Assembly: GCA_021776195.1 (NCBI GenBank)
Contig: JAJFGK010000102.1
Span: 1 to 64,000, forward strand
DNA length: 64,000 bases
Direction: 5' to 3'
DNA from: Kiloniellaceae bacterium
GTDB taxonomy: Bacteria; Pseudomonadota; Alphaproteobacteria; Kiloniellales; Kiloniellaceae
The position numbers and the translations under genes are program-made. Positions 38,654 to 49,586 of this stretch are shown here, piece after piece (the first letter of the stretch is position 1; each line of letters starts with the position of its first letter). Below the pieces are notes generated by a model. It was not told the DNA's origin. It saw only the letters and a program-made list of their open reading frames with translations, and ran no database searches.

Positions 38654-40051
38654 TCAGTCGCGGTAGCAGACGGCTTTGGCGCCGTCCACGATGTCGGACG
38701 CCTGGGGCAGTGCCAGGGCTTCCAGATTGACCGCGTAGGGCATCGGGACGTCGACGCCGCAGACCCGGCGGACCGGCGCATCGAGCCAGTCGAAGGCCTG
38801 CTCCATCATCACGGCGGCGATCTCGGCACCGATCCCGCTCTGGCCCCAACCTTCCTCACAGCTCACAATGCGGTTGGTCTTCTTGGCCGAGGCGACAACG
38901 GTCTCGACATCGAGTGGACGGATACTGCGCAGATCGATGACCTCGGCCGAAATACCCTCGGCGGCCAGGGATTCGGCCGCTTCCAGGGCCTTGCCCACCA
39001 TGATGGAAAAGGCGACCAGGGTCACGTCGCCGCCCGCGCGAACCACCTTGGCCTTGCCGAGCGGCACCAGCCAGTCGTCGTGCACCGGGACCTCGAAACT
39101 GCGCCCGTAGAGAATCTCGTTCTCCAGGAAGACCACCGGGTTGTTGTCCCGGATCGCCGCCTTCAAGAGGCCCTTGGCGTCGGCCGCCGAATAGGGTGCG
39201 ACGACTGTCAGGCCGGGAACATGGGAGTACCAACTGGCGTAGCACTGGGAATGCTGGGCGCCGACCCGGGATGCCGCCCCGTTGGCCCCGCGAAAGACGA
39301 TTGGCGAGGAGATTTGCCCGCCCGACATGTAGGCGGTTTTCGCCGCCGAGTTGATGATGTGGTCGACCGCCTGCATGGCGAAGTTGAAGGTCATGAACTC
39401 GACGATAGGCCTGAGACCGTACATCGCCGCGCCCACGCCCAGACCGGTAAAGCCGTGCTCGGTGATCGGCGTGTCGATCACCCGCTTGTCGCCGAACTCG
39501 TCGAGCAGTCCCTGGCTGACTTTGTAGGCCCCTTGATATTGCGCGACCTCCTCGCCCATCAGGAAGACCTTGTCGTCCCGGCGCATTTCCTCGGCCATGG
39601 CGTCGCGCAGGGCCTCGCGCACGGTCTGGGTCTGGGTTGGCCCGTCCCACTCCGGCTCCGCCGGACGTTCCATCGGATCGTGCCCGGCGGTGACCGCGAC
39701 GGACGGCGCCGCCGGCGCGGACGCTTCGCTGGCCGCAGGGGCTTCGCTGGCCGCGGGGGCGGCAGGCGCGCTCTGCGCCGCTGCGCCCTCCAGGGCCGCG
39801 GCGTCTTCGCCCTCTTCCAACATCAGGGCGATGACGCTGTTGACCGCCACCCCCTCGGTGCCCTCGGCGACGACGATCTTGCCGAGAATGCCTTCATCGA
39901 CGGCCTCGACCTCCATGGTCGCCTTATCGGTTTCGATCTCGGCAATCGCGTCGCCGGCGCTCACGCTGTCGCCTTCGGCTTTCAGCCACTTGGCGAGCGT
40001 GCCCTCGGTCATGGTCGGCGACAGCGCCGGCATGAGAACTTGAACTGGCAT
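38654..40051 (-). CDS. pdhB: pyruvate dehydrogenase E1 component, beta subunit, with N-terminal lipoyl domain
   Basis: 465 aa, about 130 longer than a plain E1beta. Residues 1-80 are a lipoyl domain ([16 protein letters not shown]) nearly the same as that of pdhC, then an Ala-rich linker to about 135, then the transketolase-like E1beta fold ([51 protein letters not shown] segment as [16 protein letters not shown]). Lipoyl-E1beta is known from several alphaproteobacteria. It pairs with PdhA for decarboxylation of pyruvate. Gap of 31 nt after pdhA. Confidence 0.96.
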   Translation of the reverse strand: MPVQVLMPALSPTMTEGTLAKWLKAEGDSVSAGDAIAEIETDKATMEVEAVDEGILGKIVVAEGTEGVAVNSVIALMLEEGEDAAALEGAAAQSAPAAPAASEAPAASEASAPAAPSVAVTAGHDPMERPAEPEWDGPTQTQTVREALRDAMAEEMRRDDKVFLMGEEVAQYQGAYKVSQGLLDEFGDKRVIDTPITEHGFTGLGVGAAMYGLRPIVEFMTFNFAMQAVDHIINSAAKTAYMSGGQISSPIVFRGANGAASRVGAQHSQCYASWYSHVPGLTVVAPYSAADAKGLLKAAIRDNNPVVFLENEILYGRSFEVPVHDDWLVPLGKAKVVRAGGDVTLVAFSIMVGKALEAAESLAAEGISAEVIDLRSIRPLDVETVVASAKKTNRIVSCEEGWGQSGIGAEIAAVMMEQAFDWLDAPVRRVCGVDVPMPYAVNLEALALPQASDIVDGAKAVCYRD

Positions 40052-40082
40052 GGATCTTTGGCTCCCTGGGTCCGGTCGGTCG

Positions 40083-41120
40083 TCAGGCCGTGGCCGGCGC
40101 GGTCACATCGGTGTAGAGCTCCGAGGGGTCGGGCTCGGGACTGGTCTGCGCGAAATCGGCCGCCTCGGAGACCACGGCTTTTACCGCCTTGTCGATCTCT
40201 TTCAGTTTGGCCTCATCGGCGATCTTTTCGGTCTGCAGGTAGCCCCGCAGACGTTCGATCGGATCGCGTTCCTGGCGCATCTTCTGGACTTCTTCCTTGC
40301 TCCGGTATTTCGCCGGATCCGACATGGAATGACCGCGATAACGGTAGGTCAGCATTTCCAGGATGTAGGGGCCTTTACCGCCGCGCGCATGAGCCGCGGC
40401 CTTCTGCCCCGCCTCGCGCACGGCCAAGACGTCCATTCCGTCGACCTGAAGCCCGGGAATGCCGTAGGCCGCACCGCGATGATAAAGCTCGGTGCTCTTG
40501 GCAGAGGACCGCTCGATGGCTGTGCCCATGCCGTACTTGTTGTTCTCGATGACGTAGATCACCGGCAGGCTCCAGAGTGCGGCCATATTGAAAGACTCGT
40601 AGACCTGTCCCTGGTTCAAGGCGCCGTCGCCCAGGTAGGCGAGGCAGACAGCCTTCTCCTCGAGGTATTTATGGGCGAAGGCCAAGCCAGTGCCGATCGG
40701 CACTTGGGCGCCAACGATACCGTGGCCGCCGAAGAACTTCTGCTCGCGGCTGAACATATGCATCGAGCCGCCCTTGCCCTTGGAATAGCCGCCCGAACGG
40801 CCGGTCAGTTCCGCCATCACGCCCTTGGGATCCATGCCGCTGGCCAGCATGTGGCCGTGATCGCGGTAGGACGTGACGTTGCTGTCGATTTCGGTTGTCG
40901 CCGCCCGCATCCCCACCACCACGGCTTCTTGACCGATATAGAGGTGACAGAAGCCGCCGATCAGGCCCATGCCGTACATCTGGCCGGCCTTTTCCTCGAA
41001 GCGGCGGATCAAGAGCATGTCGGCGTAGTACTGGACAATCTGGTCTGCATTCACCGGCGCCGCCGCACTCTTCTTGCGGCGGCCGCCAGCTTTCTTCTGC
41101 GCTGTCGCTCTGGTGGCCAT
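40083..41120 (-). CDS. pdhA: pyruvate dehydrogenase E1 component, alpha subunit
   Basis: 345 aa. A basic Ala-rich N-terminus (about 1-24), then the thiamine diphosphate domain: [40 protein letters not shown] (GDG...NN motif with [12 protein letters not shown]) and [20 protein letters not shown], the phosphorylation-loop region of eukaryotic homologues. ATG 41120 gives [10 protein letters not shown] and has AAGAGAG nearby. First gene of pdhA-pdhB-pdhC-lpd-lipA, behind an AT-rich control region. Confidence 0.97.
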   Translation of the reverse strand: MATRATAQKKAGGRRKKSAAAPVNADQIVQYYADMLLIRRFEEKAGQMYGMGLIGGFCHLYIGQEAVVVGMRAATTEIDSNVTSYRDHGHMLASGMDPKGVMAELTGRSGGYSKGKGGSMHMFSREQKFFGGHGIVGAQVPIGTGLAFAHKYLEEKAVCLAYLGDGALNQGQVYESFNMAALWSLPVIYVIENNKYGMGTAIERSSAKSTELYHRGAAYGIPGLQVDGMDVLAVREAGQKAAAHARGGKGPYILEMLTYRYRGHSMSDPAKYRSKEEVQKMRQERDPIERLRGYLQTEKIADEAKLKEIDKAVKAVVSEAADFAQTSPEPDPSELYTDVTAPATA

Positions 41121-41176
41121 TGAAGCTCTCTTTTTTGGGCTGCTGAAAGATCGGCCCGAACGAGCCGGCAAGTGTT

Positions 41177-41205
41177 AAGATAGAGAGATTAACTTACAAA
41201 TACAA
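41177..41205 (-). promoter_or_regulatory. candidate sigma70 promoter of the pdh operon
   Basis: In an AT-rich stretch (about 41165-41280) the minus strand has TTGTAT (41205-41200), 17 bp, then TATCTT (41182-41177), each box four of six to consensus and about 57 nt before the pdhA ATG. TTAACTT occurs twice (plus-strand 41189-41195 and 41212-41218, 23 bp apart), once inside the spacer and once just upstream of the -35, a layout that could be an operator. Confidence 0.35.
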
Positions 41206-41503
41206 TAACTTTTAACTTGCTGATAATGTTATATTATTTGTATATTACTAATATTTCAGTTAATATCGATTTCACTCAAGTGAACTGCGCCACCGAAAGA
41301 CCGCCGGAGGTGCCGGATTCCAGGCGCCGGACGGAGGGCGGATGTCAGGCCCGACCGGATGCCCAGCCGGATCGTCCCCAAACCGGCGATCGAGAACTTG
41401 GCCGCCGCAGCGCCCCTTGCGCTCGACCTTCCCGTCGCCGAGGCATAGCATTCTCGGTCAAGTGGGCCGGTCCATCGGCACGGCCCCGGAGGATGATCTT
41501 TCC

Positions 41504-42247
41504 ATGAGCGATCTTCGCCAGGCATTGTTCGAGATCGAGCTCTACGGCTTCACATTGATCGAGGAAGTCCTGAGCGGCGATGAGGTCGCCGCCATTCGGG
41601 CCGTCAACGAGCGCCTGCTGGTCCAGGAAGGCGCCGATCTCGAGTTCATGGGCCGGGCCGGTCACATCTCCAATCTGCCGACGCTCGATCCGATCTATTG
41701 GCCGCTCATCGACCATCCGCGTGTGCTGCCTCTGCTCGAGGCCGTGATGGGCGAAAACCTGATTCTCGCGAGCCTGAACTCCCGCGTCGTGCGCCCTGGG
41801 GAAGGTCGCCAGACCCTGCATGCCGACGTTCCCGAGGCCCTGCACCGGCCCGGCGCACCGGTCATGATGAACACCGGCTGGATGCTGGACGACTTCACCG
41901 AAGACAACGGCGCCACCTTCATCGTGCCCGGCTCCCATCACATGGGGCGTCGAACGCCGCCCGAGGACCTGGAGGTGAACCGGCTGACCCGTGCCGTGGC
42001 CCCGGCGGGGAGCGTGCTTTTGTTCAACGGACAGTGCTGGCACGCCGGTGGCGAAAACCGGACCGACCGGCCGCGCCATTGCCTCTTCGGCCACTACCGC
42101 GTGGCGGACTGGACCCGGTTCCAGCTCGACCCGCACCGCGGATTTCCCGAAGCCTGGTTTGGCCGCCTCAACGAGCGCCAGAAGCGCCTGATGCGTATGC
42201 ACAAGGGGTTGGGACATCCCCATTCGAGCGACTACGACGAAGTCTGA
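41504..42247 (+). CDS. phytanoyl-CoA dioxygenase (PhyH) family Fe(II)/2-oxoglutarate oxygenase
   Basis: 247 aa double-stranded beta-helix enzyme. The 2-His-1-carboxylate site is visible as TLHADV (H106, D108) and QCWHAGGENRTDRPR (distal H180; an Arg near 186-191 for 2-oxoglutarate). Between them MMNTGWMLDDFTEDNGATFI and VPGSHHMGRR are typical of PhyH proteins. ATG 41504 has GGAGG 11 nt upstream; an in-frame upstream extension into the AT-rich region is unlikely. It is followed after 59 nt by a DMT permease on the same strand. Substrate unknown. Confidence 0.85.
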   Translation: MSDLRQALFEIELYGFTLIEEVLSGDEVAAIRAVNERLLVQEGADLEFMGRAGHISNLPTLDPIYWPLIDHPRVLPLLEAVMGENLILASLNSRVVRPGEGRQTLHADVPEALHRPGAPVMMNTGWMLDDFTEDNGATFIVPGSHHMGRRTPPEDLEVNRLTRAVAPAGSVLLFNGQCWHAGGENRTDRPRHCLFGHYRVADWTRFQLDPHRGFPEAWFGRLNERQKRLMRMHKGLGHPHSSDYDEV

Positions 42248-42306
42248 CAAGCAAAGTCACTGGGGTATAATTTTGAGAATCAATTACTTAGTGAGCCGTT
42301 TTTGCC

Positions 42307-43233
42307 ATGAGTAGAGCCGCGCTTGGCGTGACCCTGGCGCTGGTCTTCGTGTTCCTGGAGTCCATGCAGTTCGTGTTCTTTGGCGCCCTCTTCCAGCGCA
42401 TGAGTTCCTTTCTGTTCGGCTTTTTGGTCTTCGGCGCGACGATCATCGGCTTCGTGGGCTGGACCGCCGCGACCAAGCCCCAGCAAATCAAGAGGGCCCT
42501 GGCCAACCCGGCGCCCCTGATCGGGGTCAATGTCTGCGCCGCCTTGACCTTCACGGCCTATCTTGCCTCGGTGCAGTTGATCGAGCCTGCCATCACCTAC
42601 ACGATCTCCGCCGGGGCAATGCCGATCACGACCTACATCCTCTACCGCTGCGGCCTGCCCGAGGGCGAGGACCTGCGCAACAGGAGGGAGACGATCGGTC
42701 ATATTCTGCTTTTTTGCGGCATCCTGTTCCTGGCGGTCGCGACAGTGGCGGGCCAGTCAGGCTTTGTTCGCGGCGGCTGGCAGGCCGCCCTCGCCGGGGT
42801 CCTGCTGGCCGTCGTGGACGGTGTGTTCTTCACCTGGATCCTGGTCTACTCGCAAAGACTGGACCGGGCCGGGGTCGGCCCGGGCGCCGTGCTGGGTCTG
42901 CGGCTGCCGCTCTATGTCCTTGTCACCGGTGGGATTGTCGTATTCGAGGTCGATCATGGGGCGGCGCTGGAAACATCCGAGATTGCCCTGTATGCGGCAC
43001 TGGGTTTCCTCCTCACGATACCGCCGCTCTACACCCTGCAAAAGGCGGTCGCGATGATCTCGACCCTGACGGTCTCGGCGCTGACGGCGCTGGGACCCTT
43101 CGTCATCTTCGGTCTACAGATGATCGAGGGCCGGGTCGACTACTCCCAGGCGACACTGCTGGGCCTGTCAGTTTACTGTACGGGGGCCCTGTTTGCCGCC
43201 TTCGGCGCCGTGAGAGCAGCCGCAAGGGTTTAA
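42307..43233 (+). CDS. DMT superfamily (EamA) transporter
   Basis: 308 aa, ten hydrophobic segments. The first helix is LGVTLALVFVFLESMQFVFF and the repeat-one end is IEPAITYTISAGAMPITTYI, which matches the conserved EamA helix 4/5 pattern. A charged loop PEGEDLRNRRET separates the two halves. The substrate is unknown. It probably shares a transcript with the PhyH-type oxygenase 59 nt upstream and ends 17 nt from the convergent ftsB. Confidence 0.82.
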   Translation: MSRAALGVTLALVFVFLESMQFVFFGALFQRMSSFLFGFLVFGATIIGFVGWTAATKPQQIKRALANPAPLIGVNVCAALTFTAYLASVQLIEPAITYTISAGAMPITTYILYRCGLPEGEDLRNRRETIGHILLFCGILFLAVATVAGQSGFVRGGWQAALAGVLLAVVDGVFFTWILVYSQRLDRAGVGPGAVLGLRLPLYVLVTGGIVVFEVDHGAALETSEIALYAALGFLLTIPPLYTLQKAVAMISTLTVSALTALGPFVIFGLQMIEGRVDYSQATLLGLSVYCTGALFAAFGAVRAAARV

Positions 43234-43250
43234 GACGACGTGGATGGACT

Positions 43251-43580
43251 TTAGCGGTCGGCCTCGCCGGGCGTCAGCATGATGACATAGTCGTCGGGAT
43301 GGCCGAGATTTAGCAGCTTCATCGCTTCCTCCTCCAGGAGGTCGGGATCGAGGCTTGGCCGGCGCAGCCGCTGGACCTTGTTCTCGATCCGTTGGCGCTC
43401 GGCGGAGAGGGAGGCGTGGGCCGTCCGGGCCTCGGCGACCTGGTCGCGCCGCTCCAGCAGCGCGTTCAATCCGCGCCCGCCATGAATGGCGTGATAGGTG
43501 AAATAGCCCACCAGCACGGCAAGCAGTGCTTGGCCGCCCACCAGGGGAATGCGTTTTCCGAGATCGCGAAGCAACGACAT
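43251..43580 (-). CDS. ftsB: septum formation initiator, FtsB/DivIC family
   Basis: 109 aa. One N-terminal membrane helix (VGGQALLAVLVGYFTYHAIH), then a coiled coil (about 40-75, ERRDQVAEARTAHASLSAER) and a C-terminal segment with EEEAMKLLNLGHPDDYVIM, as in alphaproteobacterial FtsB. It would join FtsL and FtsQ in the divisome. The place between eno and pdhA is standard in this class; here the oxygenase/DMT pair lies between ftsB and pdhA. Gap of 231 nt behind eno. Confidence 0.88.
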   Translation of the reverse strand: MSLLRDLGKRIPLVGGQALLAVLVGYFTYHAIHGGRGLNALLERRDQVAEARTAHASLSAERQRIENKVQRLRRPSLDPDLLEEEAMKLLNLGHPDDYVIMLTPGEADR

Positions 43581-43664
43581 GGGGCGGACCGAATCATATT
43601 CGCCGACTCCATGTCAAACAAAAAAGAGTCTTAGATTCCAATATGATTCCTGGTGTCCTTCAGG

Positions 43665-43695
43665 AGAGAGTCCATGTTCTTGCGATGGACTCTCT
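43665..43695. other. perfect 11-bp inverted repeat between eno and ftsB
   Basis: AGAGAGTCCAT (43665-43675), a 9-nt loop, and ATGGACTCTCT (43685-43695) form a perfect hairpin. No T-run follows on the minus strand and only three T on the plus strand, so it is not a clear intrinsic terminator. It could be an operator, a processing site or a weak terminator after eno. Confidence 0.6.
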
Positions 43696-43811
43696 TTGGT
43701 CCCAAATGAGAACGAATCGGCTGAGCACCAAATATCGGGGGTTGGCCGACCGGGGTCCCCCAACTCTAGTGGGTCGGACGTTTGAAGATTCGTCCTTCGT
43801 TCGCATCTGTT

Positions 43812-45152
<1,341 letters not shown>

Positions 45153-45182
45153 CTAAAGACGCAAGGTCCCCGTCAAGCGGGG

Positions 45183-46247
45183 TCACAGGTGGATGCTGCG
45201 CTGGCGCGGCCCGCCCTCGGCCTGCTGGGCCGCCGGCGGATCGCAGAAAAACGAGGTCAAGACAAAGCGAATTCCGGAGGTTACAGGCCGGGCTTCATGT
45301 AACATGGAAACCGAAAATACCGCCGCCGCGCCGGCCGCCATCTTGTAGCCCCGTGGTCCGTACTCGGGAAAGTGAAGCTCGCCACCCTCGAAATCGTCGT
45401 TCAGGTTCAAGGAAAGCGCAAAGCGCCGCTTCCGGTCCTCGCGCAGGTCGTCGCGGTGCAGTCCGAAGAAATCCTGGCGCACCGGCTGGTAGGCCATGAC
45501 GATGGGAAGGTCGAAAACGAAGGGTGCCTGGTACTGGAAGACCTTGACCAGTTCCGGGCTGATCCGGCGCGCCAGGGTCATGTTGAGCTCGCGCTTCAAC
45601 TCGCGGTCCTCGATGACATGTTCCAGGGTGCGCTTGCCGCCCAGATCGTAGGTATTGGTCTTTCCCGTCGAAACCCCGCCTTCCCGGTGTTCGCCCTGCC
45701 AGAGACCGATCAGGCGCTCGCGGAAGGTCTGGTCGATCACATTGGGCAGAACCAGGACCGGCGCGGCCGGCGGCACGCCCGCGGCTTCCTCTTCCATGGC
45801 GCTTTGCCAGGCTTCGAGACCGGCGCGCAGGGGCGTCAGGTCCGGCCCGACGGGCTGGGAGGCCAGAACCCTCTGATTGGGGTCGAGCAGGTAGATAAAT
45901 CCCGGCGCGGGCGATTCAGCGCCGCTTTGCAGCAAGCCCGACAGGACCCCACCTTCGGGATCGACCAGGGTCATGCCGTCGAGCGCCGCAAGACGTTCAC
46001 CAAGGCCAGGCCATGACTTGCCTGTCAGACCGAAGAACTGAGACTTCGCCGCCTGCCAGGTCGTGGCATCGGCCTGGAAGGCGGCCAGAAGCGCCTCGGC
46101 AAGGGGGTGCCCCGGCTCGCGTAGAGCCAGCAGCAGAACCGGCCCGCCGCGCAGTTCGTGATAGAAGCTGCGCCCGGTCCCGGCAGTGTCCGGCAGGACG
46201 AAGTTGTGGACCCTGTCGCCCAGGGCAAGGGGCGCTTCGGCCGCCAT
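45183..46247 (-). CDS. fusion of a cysteine-less redoxin-like domain and a 2OG-Fe(II) oxygenase
   Basis: 354 aa. Residues 1-150 look like the AhpC/TSA fold (LGDRVHNFVLPDTAGTGRSF; VLLLALREPGHPLAEALLAA; LVDPEGGVLSGLL; GFIYLLDPNQRVLAS), but where peroxiredoxins have their peroxidatic Cys the text is REPGHP, and the only Cys of the whole protein is near the C-terminus. Residues about 170-340 form a prolyl-4-hydroxylase-like oxygenase: FFGLHRDDLRED (HxD), GGELHFPEYG and SVSMLHEARPVTSGIRFVL (distal His and Arg for 2-oxoglutarate). ATG 46247 has GAGGA upstream. It is inserted between kdsA and eno. Substrate unknown. Confidence 0.78.
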   Translation of the reverse strand: MAAEAPLALGDRVHNFVLPDTAGTGRSFYHELRGGPVLLLALREPGHPLAEALLAAFQADATTWQAAKSQFFGLTGKSWPGLGERLAALDGMTLVDPEGGVLSGLLQSGAESPAPGFIYLLDPNQRVLASQPVGPDLTPLRAGLEAWQSAMEEEAAGVPPAAPVLVLPNVIDQTFRERLIGLWQGEHREGGVSTGKTNTYDLGGKRTLEHVIEDRELKRELNMTLARRISPELVKVFQYQAPFVFDLPIVMAYQPVRQDFFGLHRDDLREDRKRRFALSLNLNDDFEGGELHFPEYGPRGYKMAAGAAAVFSVSMLHEARPVTSGIRFVLTSFFCDPPAAQQAEGGPRQRSIHL

Positions 46248-46377
46248 GATCGCCGTCCTCATCCAGGTCCGTTTCGTCGCCAGCTCCGTCCGGCAACTGC
46301 TTAATGCCGCACAACGGCCTTCTCAAGTCCGATTTGGGCCAATCGGCTGCTTTTGCGCCAGATCAAACAAACCGGTG

Positions 46378-47229
46378 TCAGTCGGTAAGCGTCAGGGGGT
46401 TGGCCTTGGCCAGCCGATCGAAGGCCTGGAGATCCGCCAGAACCGCCGGCATCCGGTCGAGCCGGATCATGTTGGGGCCGTCGGAGGGGGCATTGTCCGG
46501 GTCTTGATGGGTCTCGATGAAGACCGCCGCGACACCGACCGAGATCGCCGCCCTGGCCAGGACCGGCGCGAACTCGCGCTGGCCGCCGGAGGAAGCGCCC
46601 TGTCCGCCCGGCTGAGCCACCGAGTGGGTCGCGTCGAAGACCACCGGACAGCCGGTCTGCTGGGCCATGATCGGCAGAGCCCGGAGGTCCGTCACCAGGG
46701 TGTTGTAGCCGAAGGAGGCGCCCCTTTCGCAGACCATCACCCGCTCGTTGCCGGCTTCAAGCAGCTTGTTGGACACGTTTTTCATGTCCCAAGGCGCGAG
46801 GAACTGGCCCTTCTTGACGTTGATCGCCCGGCCGGTCGCCGCGGCGGCCAGCAGCAGGTCGGTTTGGCGGCAGAGGAAGGCCGGGATCTGCAACACGTCG
46901 ACCATTTCGGCGACCGCGGCGCACTGGCCCGGGTCGTGGACGTCGGTCAGCACGGGGCAGCCGAAGGCCTCGCGCACCGCGGCCAGGATCTCGACCCCCT
47001 CCTCCAGGCCGATTCCCCGCGCCGCCGTGAGACTGGTGCGGTTGGCCTTGTCGTAGGAGCTCTTGTAGATGAAGCCGATACCGAGCTTTCCCGTCGCCTC
47101 CGCCAGCACGCCCGCCATATCGAAGGCATGCTGACGGCTTTCGATCTGGCAGGGTCCGGCGATCAGCACGAACGGCCGGTCATTGGCGATGGTCAGATCC
47201 CCGACATCGACTTGGCGGGAGGAAGGCAT
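46378..47229 (-). CDS. kdsA: 3-deoxy-D-manno-octulosonate 8-phosphate synthase
   Basis: 283 aa. It condenses arabinose 5-phosphate and PEP to KDO-8-phosphate for [43 protein letters not shown] and [12 protein letters not shown] are the conserved blocks; the metal-site Cys of the class II enzymes is not obvious except in GPCQIES, so metal dependence was not decided. It starts 24 nt after pyrG and is followed by the oxygenase fusion after 130 nt. Confidence 0.97.
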   Translation of the reverse strand: MPSSRQVDVGDLTIANDRPFVLIAGPCQIESRQHAFDMAGVLAEATGKLGIGFIYKSSYDKANRTSLTAARGIGLEEGVEILAAVREAFGCPVLTDVHDPGQCAAVAEMVDVLQIPAFLCRQTDLLLAAAATGRAINVKKGQFLAPWDMKNVSNKLLEAGNERVMVCERGASFGYNTLVTDLRALPIMAQQTGCPVVFDATHSVAQPGGQGASSGGQREFAPVLARAAISVGVAAVFIETHQDPDNAPSDGPNMIRLDRMPAVLADLQAFDRLAKANPLTLTD

Positions 47230-47253
47230 CGTTTGTTCCTCTGTTGGTCTCGC

Positions 47254-48879
47254 TTAGACGAGGCGCGACTGCGCGATGGCCGCCTGCACGAAGGAGGTGA
47301 AGAGCGGATGCGGCGCGAAGGGCTTCGATTTCAGCTCGGGGTGAAACTGCACGCCGACGAACCAGGGATGGTCCGACAGCTCGACAATCTCCGGCAGTTC
47401 ACCGTCCGGCGACAGCCCGGAAAAGCTGAGGCCGGCCCTTTCGAGCGCCTCGCGGTAATGAATGTTGACCTCGTAGCGATGGCGGTGGCGCTCGCTGATC
47501 TCGCCGCTCTGGTAGATATCGGCGATACGGCTGTCGGGGCGCAGGAGACAAGGGTAGCTGCCAAGCCGCATGGTGCCGCCCAGGTCGCCGTCTTCTTCGC
47601 GGGTTTCCACCTGATTGCCGCGGGTCCACTCGGTCATCAGGCCGACCACGGGGTCCGCCTGGGGGCCGAACTCGGTCGAACTGGCCTCCGCATAGCCGGC
47701 CAGGTTCCGGGCCGCCTCGATCACCGCCATCTGCATGCCAAAACAGATGCCGAAGTAAGGCACGCCGTGCTCGCGCGCGAAGCGGGCGGCCGCGATCTTG
47801 CCTTCGGCGCCGCGTTCGCCAAAACCGCCGGGAACCAAGATGCCGTGAACATTCTCCAGTTCCTGAATGGTGCCTTCGCTCTCGAAGATCTCGGAATCGA
47901 GCCAGGAAATCTTGACCCTCGCCTGGTTGGCGATTCCGCCATGGGTCAGGGCCTCGGCGAGGGATTTGTAAGCATCCAGCAGCGCGGTGTACTTGCCCAC
48001 GACGCCGATCGTGACCTCGCCGTCCGGATCGCGGATCGCCTTGGTCACCCGGTCCCAGGTGGCCAGGTCGGGCGCCCGGGCCTCGAGCCCGAAGTAGCGG
48101 CAGACCTCGCCGTCCAGGCCTTCCTCGTGGTAGGCCCGCGGCACGGCGTAGATCGTATCGACATCGCAGGCCTCGACCACGGCCTCTTCGCGCACGTTGC
48201 AGAACAGCGCGATCTTGCGCTGCTCCTCCTTGGGAATCGGCCGGTCGGTGCGGCAGACCAGGATGTCCGCCTTGATGCCGACCGACTGCAACTCTTTCAC
48301 CGAATGCTGGGTCGGCTTGGTCTTCAACTCGCCGGCGGCCGCGATGTAAGGCAACAGGGTGCAGTGGATGAACAGCGTGCGTTCGCGGCCCAACTCGTTG
48401 CCCAGCTGCCGGATCGCCTCGAGAAAGGGCAGCGATTCGATATCGCCCACCGTGCCGCCGATCTCGCAGACGACGAAGTCCTCGTCGCCGACATCGGCCA
48501 TGACGAAGGCCTTGATGGCGTCGGTGACATGGGGAATGACCTGAACCGTGGCGCCCAGGTACTCGCCGCGCCGCTCCTTGGCCAGAACCGTCGAATAGAT
48601 GTGGCCGGCGGTCACCGTGTCGCTGCGGCGCCCGGCGACGCCGGTGAAACGCTCATAGTGGCCCAGATCGAGGTCGGTCTCGGCCCCGTCGTCGGTGACG
48701 TAGACCTCGCCGTGCTGGTAGGGCGACATGGTCCCGGGGTCCACGTTCAGATAGGGATCGAGCTTGCGAAGGCGGACCTTGAAGCCACGAGCCTGCAGGA
48801 GCGCGCCGAGAGCCGCTGCGCAGAGACCTTTTCCGAGGGAAGAGACCACGCCGCCGGTGATGAAGATGTACCGCGTCAT
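47254..48879 (-). CDS. pyrG: CTP synthase
   Basis: 541 aa. N-terminal synthetase domain ([49 protein letters not shown]) phosphorylates UTP and adds ammonia. The C-terminal glutaminase has [25 protein letters not shown] with the nucleophile Cys, and [12 protein letters not shown] with the catalytic His-Glu. Both halves are complete. It starts 249 nt after secG and precedes kdsA by 24 nt. Confidence 0.98.
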   Translation of the reverse strand: MTRYIFITGGVVSSLGKGLCAAALGALLQARGFKVRLRKLDPYLNVDPGTMSPYQHGEVYVTDDGAETDLDLGHYERFTGVAGRRSDTVTAGHIYSTVLAKERRGEYLGATVQVIPHVTDAIKAFVMADVGDEDFVVCEIGGTVGDIESLPFLEAIRQLGNELGRERTLFIHCTLLPYIAAAGELKTKPTQHSVKELQSVGIKADILVCRTDRPIPKEEQRKIALFCNVREEAVVEACDVDTIYAVPRAYHEEGLDGEVCRYFGLEARAPDLATWDRVTKAIRDPDGEVTIGVVGKYTALLDAYKSLAEALTHGGIANQARVKISWLDSEIFESEGTIQELENVHGILVPGGFGERGAEGKIAAARFAREHGVPYFGICFGMQMAVIEAARNLAGYAEASSTEFGPQADPVVGLMTEWTRGNQVETREEDGDLGGTMRLGSYPCLLRPDSRIADIYQSGEISERHRHRYEVNIHYREALERAGLSFSGLSPDGELPEIVELSDHPWFVGVQFHPELKSKPFAPHPLFTSFVQAAIAQSRLV

Positions 48880-49128
48880 GGACCGGCAATAAACGCGTAT
48901 TGCCCGGCCGGCACAAGCCTTTGCGCAAGCTTTGCTCGATGGCCCGGGAGGTGCTGATCTAAGTCTTTGAAAAAGTGCGATTCACCGGACTGCTCCACAC
49001 CGCCCTTCCGGACCTGTCCGATCGCGCTGCTGGTCTCGCCCGCAAAGTCGTGGCCGCAAGGGAAGACGCCGCTGTCGATTCGGGCGGCGGATTCATTGGG
49101 CCCGGACAAGACCCTCCCCGACACGCCC

Positions 49129-49467
49129 CTACTGAACCGGAACGCTGGGCAGATCGCTGTCGCCCGCTGGTGCGGTCAAAGGCAACTCGTCGATGATCGA
49201 GGTCGGCTGCGAGCCGCCCGATGCCAGGATCGACAAGACGATCGAGGTGACCATGAAGGAGGCCGCAAGGATCGCCGTGGTCCGGGTCAGCAGGTTGGCC
49301 GTGCCCCGGCCGGTCATGAACCCCGCCATGCCGCCGCCACCGCCCGAGCCGCCGCCGCCGATGCCCAGCCCGCCGCCTTCACTGCGCTGCATCAAGATCA
49401 CGCCGATCATCGAGATAGCGATGATGACGTGGATCACCAGGAGGAAATCGATCAGGGCGTCCTGCAT
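49129..49467 (-). CDS. secG: preprotein translocase subunit SecG
   Basis: 112 aa. First membrane helix LIDFLLVIHVIIAISMIGVI, the conserved LMQRSEGGGLG turn, a glycine-rich stretch (GGGGSGGGGGMAGFMTGRG) and a second helix (ATAILAASFMVTSIVLSIL). SecG assists SecYE during protein export. The place between tpiA and pyrG is normal for alphaproteobacteria. 119 nt after tpiA. Confidence 0.96.
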   Translation of the reverse strand: MQDALIDFLLVIHVIIAISMIGVILMQRSEGGGLGIGGGGSGGGGGMAGFMTGRGTANLLTRTTAILAASFMVTSIVLSILASGGSQPTSIIDELPLTAPAGDSDLPSVPVQ

Positions 49468-49586
49468 GGAAATCTGCCTCTTTTTCGAAGGCCCGGCGGT
49501 CCGGGCCTTTCAGCCGGTCGCACCAGGCTGCGCCGGGTATGTAGCGATTAGCCGCGCAAAGATCCAGAGCAAATACGCAACGAGCC

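Noticed and set aside
35947..38730. Very long open frame (about 927 codons) on the plus strand over lpd, pdhC and pdhB
   Set aside because: It lies antisense to three well-recognised genes, is rich in Arg/Gly/His/Asp without any motif, and is a usual by-product of high-GC coding DNA.
46186..48957. Open frame of about 920 codons antisense to kdsA and pyrG
   Set aside because: Same pattern: an antisense shadow of real genes, no recognisable domain and no ribosome site.
48880..49128. Search for a small RNA or leader in the secG-pyrG gap (249 nt)
   Set aside because: No clear hairpin-T-tract, riboswitch-like conserved pattern or small ORF could be supported by eye.
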